A DNA stretch of 64,000 nt from Roseiconus nitratireducens (GCF_008629675.1 NZ_VWOX01000013.1:124001-188000), one strand, 5' to 3'; numbered from the stretch's first letter, positions 1 through 9,382 are shown. Notes: generated by a model not told the origin, from the sequence alone. Made by a program: numbers and translations.

Positions 1-1156
1 CCTTTCCGGTCCAATCCAATCGTTCGATCGCGAAGGGGGCGCTGCCGACGGATCCCCAACCGCGGTTGGTGCCGCCGACGAACAGGGATCCTTGGGGTGA
101 CATCTCCACACCGACGTTGCCCGAGGCGAATCCGGATCGGAAGGGGAAGCAGGCTCCCTGCGCGTGACCGGCAACGTGTTCAAGAAAGACCCGCATGATC
201 GTGCTGTGCGATTGGTCCCCGACGAACAATTGGCCTTCGAAGGGACCGAACTTGCCGCCGGTCGTATCACAGGCGATTCCGGAAGCACTTTTTCCCATTT
301 TGTCGTAGGGGAACAGAACGGCGGGCAACTCCAGCTGTTCGATGCGGTCGGCTTCGACGTGCAGACGCGATCCGCTGGTGGGTTCCAGCGGACGGCTGCC
401 CATCGACGATTCGGCAAGTGAGTACCATTCGAATCCGCCCGGGTGACCGACAAACGTTTTCGGAAGCAGTGGTTTGAGTGAACAGGTTCCGTTCCATGGG
501 CCTTGATTGTCGGTGTAGTACCACGTGCCATCGGCGGCAGTGCCGATCCCGCCCGGCGAGCGAATTCCACTGGTCATCGGGAGGGTGCGACCGTCGGGCG
601 TGATCTTCATGGCCCACCCGCGAAAGGGTACGTCGCTGGTGAATGATCCGGTCAGGCACAGTGCGACTGCCATGTTGCCTTGGTCATCAAATTTGGATCC
701 GAACGCGTACTCGTGGTAATCCGTGGAGATTCCCCATCCATCGGCAACGGTTTCAAATCGGTCCGCGCGGCCGTCGCCGTCGGTATCTCGCATCCGCGTC
801 ACCTCACCACGTTGCGTCGCGTACAGCCAGCCGTCGCGGAATGCCAGGCTGAGTGGCTCGTGCAGGCCGCGGGCGAACAGTGAGAATTGGTCCGCAGTGA
901 CTTCCTCGGCGTGCGGGTTGGCGATCAGAAAGATATCACCACGACGCGAGCAGACCGCCATCGATCCGTCGGGCATCATTTGAAACCCGCTGGCTTCAAT
1001 GACTTCGTCCGGCGGCGTCTGAAAAGTCACCAGCCGATAGTAATCGGATTCCTTTGGCGGCTGCGCGGCGACACGATCTTGGAACAGGATCAGCGGCAGC
1101 ACCGCCGTGAAGAGCGTGGCGTTTGCGAATGCGCGGAGGCGTAGCAGATTGATCAT
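1..1156 (-). CDS. Beta-propeller glucose/sorbosone dehydrogenase-like protein, 3' end outside window
   Basis: I translated this frame directly. It is open from ATG at 1156 down to base 2 (385 codons) and runs off the window. The N-terminus (MINLLRLRAFANATLFTAVL) looks like a signal peptide ending near VAAQ, so the product is probably exported. The body has repeated propeller-type segments such as GLHEPLSLAFRDGWLYATQRG, DTDGDGRADRFETVADGWG and MSPQGSLFVGGTNRGWG, typical of the PQQ/NHL-like 'membrane-bound dehydrogenase' proteins common in planctomycetes. It lies 80 bp downstream of the five-haem DUF1080 protein on the same strand. That suggests co-transcription and use of the haem protein as electron acceptor (inference). 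The C-terminal part, where a cytochrome c domain is often found, is not visible. Confidence 0.8.
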   Translation of the reverse strand, partial: MINLLRLRAFANATLFTAVLPLILFQDRVAAQPPKESDYYRLVTFQTPPDEVIEASGFQMMPDGSMAVCSRRGDIFLIANPHAEEVTADQFSLFARGLHEPLSLAFRDGWLYATQRGEVTRMRDTDGDGRADRFETVADGWGISTDYHEYAFGSKFDDQGNMAVALCLTGSFTSDVPFRGWAMKITPDGRTLPMTSGIRSPGGIGTAADGTWYYTDNQGPWNGTCSLKPLLPKTFVGHPGGFEWYSLAESSMGSRPLEPTSGSRLHVEADRIEQLELPAVLFPYDKMGKSASGIACDTTGGKFGPFEGQLFVGDQSHSTIMRVFLEHVAGHAQGACFPFRSGFASGNVGVEMSPQGSLFVGGTNRGWGSVGSAPFAIERLDWTGK

Positions 1157-1236
1157 CAGGACGGAACGAAGCGAGCAGGGGGGCCGAGGATTGGAAGCAC
1201 GGTTTCTGAAGGGGGCAAGCGAATCGCTGGTGCAGG

Positions 1237-4200
1237 TCACCAAGCGATCTGTTCGGTCAAAGTGACGGTCGCGGCGGCGGGTAGCATGGCACGAAGTTCG
1301 GAACGGCCGTCGATGTCGACGATTTGGCAATCCGCCCCGTTGATTTGGAGTCGCAAATCATCGACGCGATAACCGTCTCCATCGGCGGTGATCTTGCCGA
1401 CTGCGATCCGCCAGATCAACGGCGTGCCGGAATCGTTCCCCTCGCGACGGATGGTCAGCGTGCGCGAAAACGTGTCCCGATTGACCGGTTCGATCGCGTC
1501 TTCAATCGACGCATCACCGATTGAATACAAAAACGTGGGATTTCCGGCGGCGTCCAGCGAATAACCCCCGAAGCGATAGCCCAAGCTTCTCGGTTCGGAG
1601 GATGGCCAGTCCATTTGGATGCTTTGGCCTTTGGCCAGCGAGGGCCAGCTTTCCAGGGTGACCACCTGATCGCCGACGGGTGACGTCCGTCCGGCGCCGC
1701 GCCCGTTCCAATGCCGTGACGCATCGATGAACGCATTCTTCCAGATTTTGGCTAGGGACATCTGCTCCGCATCCCAGATCAGATTGATTTCGGCGGGATA
1801 CCCGACGGCGATGCCGCGACCGGAAACGCCTTCAAAGAAATTACGGTAGATCCTCGGACGGTCCGCTGCTCGCAACAGGATGGAATCCGCTCGCAAGCCG
1901 GCGGGCTCTTTCGCCGACTTCCCCGCGTTGAGGTACGTCCACATCGCATGAATCTGCTGGTCGGGATCACCGTCATACAGTTTGGTGTAGGAGCTGCGGC
2001 CGTCGGTGAAGCTGTTGGGCATCCGGGTTCCCGGGCGGTATTTGGTGGGGTCCTGCAGGTAGCGATTGAACCAGTCCTGACGAAGTCGCGTGGGCATCGT
2101 CAGCAGGTCGATGGCGCCGATGCCTCCTCCCTTCTGGTCACCGTAGGCGTGACATTTGATGCAAGCCAAGCCATTTCCGCCCACCAACTTTCGGCCATCG
2201 GAGACCAAGCCCTCAGAGACCAGGCCGTCAGTGTCCGTCGCGGGGGCGGCGGACGCGATTTCGTCGCCGCCGTTCTGTCGATCAAGTCGTTGAACACTTT
2301 TGACGAACAGATCCAAGTGACCCGGGCCGTAGCCGGGCATCCGCGTCAACATGTAGGGGCGCGCGTTGGCACCGTTGGCGAGCAGCTCTTGCAGGTAGGT
2401 ATCCTTCAGCTTGTCTCCGATCCCGTTCAATGGCGGAGGCAATCGGCCCTCCCAGCCCATTTCGGCCGTGGTCGTTTTGAACAGCACGTCGCGAGCGGTT
2501 TCTGGACCCCCGACCGCATCGCGTCGGTGACAGGCGTAACAGTTCAATCCCGCCATCGTCAGGTGAACGAGCTGTTGGTCGGTGATCGAGACGGCGGGTG
2601 AATCACCGGAGCGACGCTGGTCGATTGAACGCGTGATGGCGGCCCGCTGGCTGGGAGTCAGGTGGAAATCGACGGCCGGGCTGCGAACCGATTCCGCCAA
2701 ACAGCCTCGGTCGGAACGCACTTTCGCAAGCGGAGGCGCCTGTAGCGGAAGGTACTGGGATTCCTGGAATTGGTGACAAGACGCGCAGCCACGGGATCGA
2801 AACAGCGTCTGCCCCTGTTGCTTGAGCGACGGGTCGGGAGAAAACCGTCTGACCAGCAGCTCCGGTTCCACCTTGGCATCCTCGTCAACGATCACTTCTC
2901 GCAAGTGAACTCTGCCGCGTAGCGGATCACGCAGGAAGACTTCCAGGGAACGTTCCCCCTGCGCGTTGAAGTACTCCACGCGGACGGGGTGAATCCCGGC
3001 TTTCAGTTGAAAGGTTTTCCGTTTTTCGACGTGGGGGTGGACACCGTCGTTGTCGATGACGTGGGGACCAATGAACAACCGGCTGCCGTCGTCGCTGGCC
3101 AAGCTGAACGTGTACCTGGCATCGCTGGGCACCGAAATCTGGGACTCGAACACCATCGCAAAGTTGTTCGGATCCTTCAGGTCGTTGATTTCCAGTTGGC
3201 TGACCCGATCATTCGCGACAGGTGCAAGCTTTTGAAGGTCGGGCAGCTTTTCCCACTCGCCACGATAAATGGTGCGGCGGAATTGTGCGGTGTTTTCACG
3301 CAACGTCACTCGCGATGTCAAATAACTCGCGATCGCGTAGGCGTCTGCTCTGGAGCCGACGAGAGCCGGCATCCGAGCCCCCGGTCGGACCTGGTGCGGA
3401 TGAATCAGAAACGTTGCCAGGGAATCGACGGTGTATTTCTGCGGCAAATCGCCCAGCGGAACCGTCGTGGAAGACGGCGTGGTGGGACCTGCAAAGGTCG
3501 TGTGGCAGGCGACGCAGCCGACGCTGTGGTACAGCTCTTCGCCGCGGGCGACGCTGTCCCGATTGGTGGGACGATCCAGCAGCCCTTCGCCGGCCCCGTC
3601 TAGCATCAGGTAGCTGGCGATTGCCTCGGCCGCTTGCGTTCGTGATTCTTCATCGAGGTCGGCCCAAACGTCAGGCATTTTGGTGCCGCGTTTGGTCTGG
3701 TGCGCGTCGGCAATCATGTCGACCAACGCGTCGGGACGGATGCGTGAGCGGACGTTGCTGAGGTTGGGTCCGCGTTTGACGGGCAACACGCCGTCGGCGC
3801 CTGGGTGACACGCGGTGCAAGCCAGCGTGCTGATCAGCAGCTCACCGCCGAGGGCCTCCGGATCGGCGCTGCGGGCGAAGAAACGTTCAAAGCCGGGAAC
3901 GATCGGCCGTGCCGCCTCCATCGTGGCATCGCGAGGAATCAACCAGATGTTGCGAAAACGAACGGGATTGCCGTGATCCTGCAAGTACAGCGGTCCATCG
4001 TCGGCGCCCTCTGCGACCGGCGCCGCCGTCGTCGTGTTGGGAACGGCAACGTCATTCTGGACGATGATTCCGTTCAATCGTACCGTCATACGAGCGGGTT
4101 CCGTCTTGGTGGGACCGTCATAGCGGGCCGCCGTGAAGTCGATGTCGTAGGTCTGCCATTGCATCGGTGGCAGGCAGGCATTCACATCGGGCGCCTTCAC

Positions 4201-4803
4201 CCCGTAGATGGCTCCGGTTTCATTGATTGCCCCCCGCAGGCCGAAGGAATCCAAGATCTGGGTTTCGTATCGACCCTGGTGATAGACGCCACTGTTGCCG
4301 CGCTGCTGGCCCTTGGCGTCCGGCATCCACGGCGTGCGAAATTCAAGGTGCAAGCTGTAGTCACGAAAACGCTGTCTGGTTTGGGTGCCCTGTTTGAGCA
4401 AGCCGTCGGCAGTGATCTCGCCATCGACCCAACGGTCCAAGGATTGTTCGGTCCCATCGAACAAGACGACGGCCCTTTCCGGCGGTGCGACGCCCAGAGT
4501 GGGCGACTGCCGCTCGACACGTTCGGCGCCCATCGCCTCAGCCAGCTCCGCGACCAGGTCCTGATCGCCTTCCAACCGCCGCGTGTTCTCCGCGGACTTG
4601 TTCGTGTTGGTCGGTCCCCTTTCATCGACCAGGATGTCAAACAGACCATCGCCGCGGGCGATGACCTGCATGCTTTGGTCGTCACCGACATATTCGCCCT
4701 GGATTCGAAAATCGGGATCCGTAGGTGGCGCTTCTTGTGCGAGCGACGGTTGTGGTGAGAGCAGCCAAAAGGAGGCAACGCAGATTAGCAATGCGAAACG
4801 CAT
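1237..4803 (-). CDS. Secreted DUF1080 / PA14 / multihaem cytochrome c fusion (1188 aa)
   Basis: The start is ATG at 4803, which gives a clean signal peptide (MRFALLICVASFWLLSPQPS, then LAQ). The open frame continues upstream, but that part does not look like protein. Domains in order: a DUF1080 (3-keto-disaccharide hydrolase/LamG-like) domain at about 110-300; haem c motifs CTACH (about 326) and CVACH (about 428); a PA14-like carbohydrate-binding domain at about 520-625 (FSLASDDGSRLFIG); CASCH (about 674), CYACH (about 757) and CIKCH (about 880); and about 300 C-terminal residues I do not recognise. Five CXXCH motifs imply covalent haem attachment in the periplasm. Likely role: binding or hydrolysis of an oxidised sugar polymer coupled to electron transfer, partnering the dehydrogenase-like gene downstream. 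The domains are firm; the substrate is unknown. Confidence 0.88.
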   Translation of the reverse strand: MRFALLICVASFWLLSPQPSLAQEAPPTDPDFRIQGEYVGDDQSMQVIARGDGLFDILVDERGPTNTNKSAENTRRLEGDQDLVAELAEAMGAERVERQSPTLGVAPPERAVVLFDGTEQSLDRWVDGEITADGLLKQGTQTRQRFRDYSLHLEFRTPWMPDAKGQQRGNSGVYHQGRYETQILDSFGLRGAINETGAIYGVKAPDVNACLPPMQWQTYDIDFTAARYDGPTKTEPARMTVRLNGIIVQNDVAVPNTTTAAPVAEGADDGPLYLQDHGNPVRFRNIWLIPRDATMEAARPIVPGFERFFARSADPEALGGELLISTLACTACHPGADGVLPVKRGPNLSNVRSRIRPDALVDMIADAHQTKRGTKMPDVWADLDEESRTQAAEAIASYLMLDGAGEGLLDRPTNRDSVARGEELYHSVGCVACHTTFAGPTTPSSTTVPLGDLPQKYTVDSLATFLIHPHQVRPGARMPALVGSRADAYAIASYLTSRVTLRENTAQFRRTIYRGEWEKLPDLQKLAPVANDRVSQLEINDLKDPNNFAMVFESQISVPSDARYTFSLASDDGSRLFIGPHVIDNDGVHPHVEKRKTFQLKAGIHPVRVEYFNAQGERSLEVFLRDPLRGRVHLREVIVDEDAKVEPELLVRRFSPDPSLKQQGQTLFRSRGCASCHQFQESQYLPLQAPPLAKVRSDRGCLAESVRSPAVDFHLTPSQRAAITRSIDQRRSGDSPAVSITDQQLVHLTMAGLNCYACHRRDAVGGPETARDVLFKTTTAEMGWEGRLPPPLNGIGDKLKDTYLQELLANGANARPYMLTRMPGYGPGHLDLFVKSVQRLDRQNGGDEIASAAPATDTDGLVSEGLVSDGRKLVGGNGLACIKCHAYGDQKGGGIGAIDLLTMPTRLRQDWFNRYLQDPTKYRPGTRMPNSFTDGRSSYTKLYDGDPDQQIHAMWTYLNAGKSAKEPAGLRADSILLRAADRPRIYRNFFEGVSGRGIAVGYPAEINLIWDAEQMSLAKIWKNAFIDASRHWNGRGAGRTSPVGDQVVTLESWPSLAKGQSIQMDWPSSEPRSLGYRFGGYSLDAAGNPTFLYSIGDASIEDAIEPVNRDTFSRTLTIRREGNDSGTPLIWRIAVGKITADGDGYRVDDLRLQINGADCQIVDIDGRSELRAMLPAAATVTLTEQIAW

Positions 4804-5143
4804 ACGATGGGCTGAAGACAGGAGGGGAGGAATGTCAGATTGGACGGGTCGTGGTGGATCATCCCTTGTGGGCACCCGGTTCGCGCGGCCAGCCGACTCG
4901 TGCTGCTTGCCTTGGAAACGAAAGGGTCTCTGCGTGCTTGCCAAAGACTGGCCTGCACGACCTGATCCACTCCTTTGACGACGCGATAGCTTACATCAAT
5001 CACACGCTGAAAGGGCGATGGTCGGAGGGAAGTGGGACCAACGCCTGGAGCAAAAGTGAATTGTCAACCTGCCGGCTAGCAACGGACGCACCAAGATTCG
5101 AGTCCCGATCTCGAAGACCCAATCGACCCAGCCCATGGCGCCG
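4804..5143. other. Intergenic region, 340 bp
   Basis: This is the gap between the DUF1559 gene and the start of the multihaem gene, both on the minus strand. It must hold the leader or promoter of the multihaem operon. An upstream in-frame extension of that gene (to 4944) reads through part of it but has no protein character. I see no convincing promoter, hairpin or small gene. Confidence 0.5.
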
Positions 5144-6145
5144 TCAGTGGTGGTAAGGAACCACCTCGCGGCCACCGACGGATGCGTTGGCGCGGTGGAT
5201 GCTCAATTTCATGTGGTAGTCGATGGTGGTGACACGTCCGTCGGCGAATGCGGCATTCCAACCGGCCGGATGAATGGAACCGAAATCGTGGCACTCCAAA
5301 CAGTTGTCCCGCGAGTCGATTTGTGGTGATCGGGCGGCATAACGCACGTAGGAGTGAGATGAGATGCTGGTCCCGTGGTACCCGCTGATCGGCGACAGGT
5401 CGCCGAATCCGTTTCCGGTTTCCAGTTTGTTGAGGTCCATCGCTTTCTCGCCCAACAAATAGGTGTTGCTCAGTCCGTCGAAAATGCGATTGAACTTGAT
5501 CCGTTTTCCCAACACCCACACCCCGTCGCCGGTCAACCGGATTGCGGGAGCTTCATTCGCGTTGGGCGAGACGGTGGTATCGATCTCCGCGGAACCACCG
5601 TTCATGGCATAGTCGGTGCGGGCACCGCTGGCGCCGTAGCGGGATCGAAATGGTTGCAGCAACGGGTAGGGCTTTGCGTCGCGTCGCGAAGGGCAATGCA
5701 GCGTTTGGACGGTTGCCCGTACCAGTTTTTCAATCCGCGGGGTCGGAGTCACCGTCGTGGACCCGGCCAGCGGCTGAATCGACGACCCCAGTGCTGCCTG
5801 TTCCAGGTACGACAGCGTTTGGGAAATCCAGGTGCCGCCGCCGACCGAACTCGGTTGGTTGCCGAGACGTTGGCGAACCAGGAACGGCGGGCTCTCGCCT
5901 CCGTATCCGGGAAGCGACTTGAAGGTGGATTCGTAGTTGTGGCAGGCCAGGGCGATCTGCTTCAGCCGGTTCTTGCACTGGATCATCCGAGCCGCTTCGC
6001 GCGCGGCCTGGACCGCGGGCAGCAGCAGCGCGATCAGAATGCCGATGATGGAAATCACGACCAGCAATTCCACCAGCGTGAACGCCGCACGGAATGGACC
6101 GACAGCGGCACGGGAATGTTTGGTTGGGCGATGATTCGGCGCCAT
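5144..6145 (-). CDS. DUF1559 prepilin-like protein
   Basis: A 333-residue protein of the planctomycete DUF1559 family. After a short basic leader it has a type IV prepilin/pseudopilin N-terminus (FTLVELLVVISIIGILIALL at about residues 22-41), with processing expected just before the Phe. The C-terminal half carries the family signature H-X9-DG (HPAGWNAAFADG). Such proteins are exported and probably assemble on the cell surface, but no exact role is established. Planctomycetes carry many paralogues. It stands alone, with 340 bp before the next gene and 156 bp after the M41-like gene. Confidence 0.9.
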   Translation of the reverse strand: MAPNHRPTKHSRAAVGPFRAAFTLVELLVVISIIGILIALLLPAVQAAREAARMIQCKNRLKQIALACHNYESTFKSLPGYGGESPPFLVRQRLGNQPSSVGGGTWISQTLSYLEQAALGSSIQPLAGSTTVTPTPRIEKLVRATVQTLHCPSRRDAKPYPLLQPFRSRYGASGARTDYAMNGGSAEIDTTVSPNANEAPAIRLTGDGVWVLGKRIKFNRIFDGLSNTYLLGEKAMDLNKLETGNGFGDLSPISGYHGTSISSHSYVRYAARSPQIDSRDNCLECHDFGSIHPAGWNAAFADGRVTTIDYHMKLSIHRANASVGGREVVPYHH

Positions 6146-6301
6146 GCGCGATGTCCCCGGACAGCCCGCGGAGGGAGAAGTCGGTCGGCCGACCGGGTGC
6201 GTGTCGCAGCGGCGGCCAGAGTGTTTCCTCGAACCGATTTATAAGCGATTTGAGGTCTGACTGCCAAACGATTCGTCGCGGAATCGCACGTCCGCTCGCC
6301 T

Positions 6302-6811
6302 TCAGACGCGATCTCGAATCCAGAATGCCAGCGTGTCGGCAAGTTGATCGGAGTCCAGGTATTCGTGAGCGAGCAACTCATCGGCAACGGCCGCGACGGC
6401 GGCCCAGCAGTCATCGCGGCTGAGATGAGCGTGCAGCCAAACAATCAACGACTCCAGCAAAACGCGACGAGGACCTGGTTGGGGGGCCCACGTCGCACTC
6501 CTTTGCCAGGCCCAATGCCAATCGTGTTGCCATGGCGGAAAACCGGCCGGATGCAGTTTTTCACTGCGGTAGATCATTTCGGCTACCGGTCCGGCCAGGA
6601 TCGTCAAGATCTCACGTTGCCGTTGCCAATCGACGTGTGGATCCATTGGGCCCCAGTTCACATGACAGTCCCCAAACCGCTCCGGCAGCCACTCGTCGGC
6701 TTCGGCGTACATGCCCACCGATTCGATGTGTCCGCCCAGGGCGTATCCGATGACTGCGTGTCCGGCCTCGTGGTAGGCGGTGTAGGTCTCATCGTCGTCG
6801 ATCGTCATCAT
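6302..6811 (-). CDS. FtsH-type M41 peptidase-like domain protein without AAA module
   Basis: A 169-residue protein. It opens with YTAYHEAGHAVIGYALGGHI, the HEXXH zinc motif and flanking context of the M41 (FtsH) peptidase domain. A helix with ILAGPVAEMIYRSE follows, matching the 'AGRAAE' helix of M41. Neither the AAA ATPase nor the membrane segments of FtsH are present. It is therefore a stand-alone domain, as found in several planctomycete hypotheticals. Whether it is an active protease is open: I cannot confidently place the third zinc ligand. Two ATGs (6811, 6808) are possible. It is on the same strand as the kinase/sigma pair, 190 bp downstream. Confidence 0.7.
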   Translation of the reverse strand: MMTIDDDETYTAYHEAGHAVIGYALGGHIESVGMYAEADEWLPERFGDCHVNWGPMDPHVDWQRQREILTILAGPVAEMIYRSEKLHPAGFPPWQHDWHWAWQRSATWAPQPGPRRVLLESLIVWLHAHLSRDDCWAAVAAVADELLAHEYLDSDQLADTLAFWIRDRV

Positions 6812-6819
6812 GCTCCCTG

Positions 6820-6852
6820 GACGGCTGGTCGACTAGACGGCTGGTCGGCTAG
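6820..6852. repeat. Two 16-bp direct repeats upstream of the M41-like gene
   Basis: GACGGCTGGTCGACTA (6820-6835) recurs at 6837-6852 with one change (A to G), giving a 17-bp period, immediately upstream of the M41-like start. The repeat is visible in the sequence. A regulatory role (operator) is only a possibility. Confidence 0.6.
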
Positions 6853-7001
6853 ACAGTGTCGCGTGGATGGTAGCGCGTCCGCCGGAAAGCGGGAAGAACA
6901 GCGCGGCTGAAAAGTCGATCCATCGATCGTTGCCAAATCGTGGCAATGCTGCATCTTTGCCCTTCTGGCGAGCCTGGCTAGCTCAAAGGACCTTCGCCGC
7001 A

Positions 7002-8678
7002 TCAGTAACTGTCGGGCGAGGATTCGCCTTTGCCGCGCGAGGCCTTCCACAATCGCTTGCGGCGTTCGTACTGGTAGCCGGGGATGAAAAAGCAGGCGGC
7101 CGCGACGACGCCGAAGATCAAATGTCCCCAGCGAGGGGCGATCGCCATCGGGATGGAAACGGCAAACAGCGCGATGGCTTGGAAATAAAACGCGCCGGTC
7201 AACATGCCGGCTTTGACCACGAACACCATCGCGCTGATCACGCCCAGCAAGGGAGACAACCGCAGCGGTGGCAGGCCCAGCAGCCATTCCAGCGGAAACA
7301 GCATTCCGACCGCGACCATGCTGGCGCCCCAGACGTGGGCGATTTGTCGTTCGATGAAGGTGACCGGTCCCATCCGTTGTCGGATCTTCCAAAACACGGC
7401 CGCCCACGCCCCCAACCCCAGCGTCCACAGACCCATGTAGATGAATCGGTTGCGGTACCCGGCGAACTCCAGGGCCCAGGTCAGGACGCACGCGACCAGC
7501 AGCACCAGGGAATGCCACATCCACAGCTTTCCCCAGTTCTCCAGGATCCCGGCGTGATGCGTCTCTCGAAAAATCCTGGCGATGACCTGGGCAAACCGGC
7601 CGCTCCGAGCCGCGACCACTTCGTCGGACAAAAACGCCTCCAGGTCTTTGGCCAGATCGCCGGCGGAACCGTAGCGGAGGTCGATCGGTTTTTGCAGGCA
7701 CCGGATGACGATCATTTCCAGATCACGATCCAAGCTGGGCCGCAGGGCGCGCGGCGGGCTGGGATCTTGTTCGATCACCAGCATCACCAACTCGACGGGC
7801 GATTCGGCAACAAACGGGGGACGTCCGGTGAGCGTGAAGTACAGCATCGAACCAAGGCTGTAGATGTCGGTTGCCGGACCGAGCAGGTCACGGCGGCCGC
7901 CGGCCTGTTCCGGTGACATGTACGCCGGCGTGCCGACCAGCATGCCGCTGCGAGTCAGGTCCACGTCCCCGCCGGCCTGTTTGGCCAATCCGAAATCCGT
8001 GACCAGCGCCTGACCGTCGGATGTCAACAGAATGTTGCTGGGTTTGAGGTCGCGATGCAGCAGACCAGAATGGTGCGCGAAGTCGACGGCTCGCGCCACC
8101 TGGGCGATGATTTGGGCGGCTTCGCGTTGTGGCAGTGGGCCCCGCGAGGCCCGATCGGCAAGCGTCTCGCCTTCGATGTACTGCATGCTGAAAAAGGGGC
8201 GACCTTCGATGTCGCCAACTTCGTACACCGGAACGATGCCCGGATGTTCCAGTCGCGCCGTTGCGGCGGCTTCGGCCAGGAATCTTTGCAGGTCGGCTTC
8301 GCTGGCCAGTCGACCGCGGAGAATCATTTTGACCGCGACCTCGCGACCCAAGCTGATCTGGTGTGCCCGAAAGACCACGCCCATGCCGCCCCGGCCAACC
8401 TCTTCTAACAATTCGTAGTCGCCGATGACCGTCGGCAGTTTCAAGGTTTCCCAGCGGGAGCCGCCGTGGGAAGATGTCGAGGGGCGCTCCTCGCGGACCG
8501 CGCCGGCGGTGTCGGTGACCAGCACGGCCCCCCAAAGAGCGCGCAATTCGTCGGCCAAATCCGGGTGGGCCTGGCAAACCGAATCGAAATCGATCGGTTC
8601 CCCCCGGCAGATCCCGTCGGTCATCTCGGCAAGCAAATCGGCCAGACGCTGTTCGTCCGATTCGGACAGCCGATTCAC
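7002..8678 (-). CDS. Membrane Ser/Thr protein kinase (PknB-like)
   Basis: A 558-residue Hanks-type kinase. Residues 1-80 are a planctomycete-type leader. The kinase domain starts near 85 (YELLEEVGRGGMGVVFRAHQ). It has the ATP-binding Lys (VAVKMIL), the catalytic loop HRDLKPSNILL, DFG (VTDFGLAKQ) and the activation-loop end GTPAYMSPEQAGG. From about residue 385 there are several hydrophobic segments (for example LWMWHSLVLLVACVLTWALE and WGASMVAVGMLFPLEWLLGL), so it is anchored by a multi-span C-terminal domain. That domain may be the sensor. Its ATG overlaps the stop of the sigma factor gene by four bases, so the two are translationally coupled and probably functionally linked. Confidence 0.93.
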   Translation of the reverse strand: MNRLSESDEQRLADLLAEMTDGICRGEPIDFDSVCQAHPDLADELRALWGAVLVTDTAGAVREERPSTSSHGGSRWETLKLPTVIGDYELLEEVGRGGMGVVFRAHQISLGREVAVKMILRGRLASEADLQRFLAEAAATARLEHPGIVPVYEVGDIEGRPFFSMQYIEGETLADRASRGPLPQREAAQIIAQVARAVDFAHHSGLLHRDLKPSNILLTSDGQALVTDFGLAKQAGGDVDLTRSGMLVGTPAYMSPEQAGGRRDLLGPATDIYSLGSMLYFTLTGRPPFVAESPVELVMLVIEQDPSPPRALRPSLDRDLEMIVIRCLQKPIDLRYGSAGDLAKDLEAFLSDEVVAARSGRFAQVIARIFRETHHAGILENWGKLWMWHSLVLLVACVLTWALEFAGYRNRFIYMGLWTLGLGAWAAVFWKIRQRMGPVTFIERQIAHVWGASMVAVGMLFPLEWLLGLPPLRLSPLLGVISAMVFVVKAGMLTGAFYFQAIALFAVSIPMAIAPRWGHLIFGVVAAACFFIPGYQYERRKRLWKASRGKGESSPDSY

Positions 8679-9337
8679 GACACCATTCCGTCACCGGACG
8701 TCAGGCCGCCCTCTTCCTGTTGCAGCATCTCACGCAGCCGCCGAACGGCTCGCAGGTATCGCATGCTGGCTGCGGGCGGGTTCAGTCCCAAGACCTCCGC
8801 GATTTCCAGATTCGAAAGATGTTCGTAGTGTCGCATCAGGATGACCTCGCGGTCCTGGTCGTCCATCCGCTCGACCGCCGACTCGACCTTCCGGGCGATC
8901 TCGCGTTGCGTTGCCGCCGCAGCGGGTGTGAGCGCCGGATCGCAGAGTTGTTGGGCAAGCTCCATCGTCGACTGGTCCGGCCCTTTCCCCGCGGCGATCG
9001 GCTGCTCCCGATCCATGTTGCGCTTTGCGCTGACACGGTGACGCCGGTAGGTGTCAATGATGCGGTCCCAGGCAATCTGTCGCAGCCACAGGTGAAACGC
9101 CATCGAGGGATCGGACAAGTACTTGTCCAAACGCCCACTGGCTTCCACCATCACGTCCTGCACGACGTCACTGACGTCGACCCGCCGCTGGACCTTGCGA
9201 TCCAGTCGCAGCTCGATCAACCGTCGGACCGGGCCACGGTGCTTATCCAGCAGCCGATTGACGGCATCGCGGTCGCCCGCGCGGGCCGCGTCCAGCAGCA
9301 CGTCGGTTTCTTCATTCGCCCAAATCGATTTTGCCAT
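8675..9337 (-). CDS. ECF-type sigma-70 factor paired with the kinase
   Basis: A 220-residue ECF sigma factor. I chose ATG 9337 (MAKSIWANEETD) because GGGAGAAG lies just upstream as a ribosome-binding site. Region 2 is at about 10-85 (VDVSDVVQDVMVEASGRLDKYL). Region 4 is at about 145-210, with a helix-turn-helix (LSNLEIAEVLGLNPPAASMR). The gene overlaps the downstream kinase gene by four bases. ECF factors encoded next to Ser/Thr kinases are a known planctomycete theme in which phosphorylation is thought to control the sigma factor; here that is inferred from the overlap. Its promoter should lie in the short gap that contains a tandem repeat. Confidence 0.92.
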   Translation of the reverse strand: MAKSIWANEETDVLLDAARAGDRDAVNRLLDKHRGPVRRLIELRLDRKVQRRVDVSDVVQDVMVEASGRLDKYLSDPSMAFHLWLRQIAWDRIIDTYRRHRVSAKRNMDREQPIAAGKGPDQSTMELAQQLCDPALTPAAAATQREIARKVESAVERMDDQDREVILMRHYEHLSNLEIAEVLGLNPPAASMRYLRAVRRLREMLQQEEGGLTSGDGMVS

Positions 9338-9382
9338 AAAGTCTTCTCCCGGCGTCATGTTAGCGTGACGGAAAGGACGGCC

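Noticed and set aside
4804..4944. 47-residue upstream extension of the multihaem protein
   Set aside because: It would bury a clear signal peptide inside the protein. The sequence is Arg/Pro-rich without homology.
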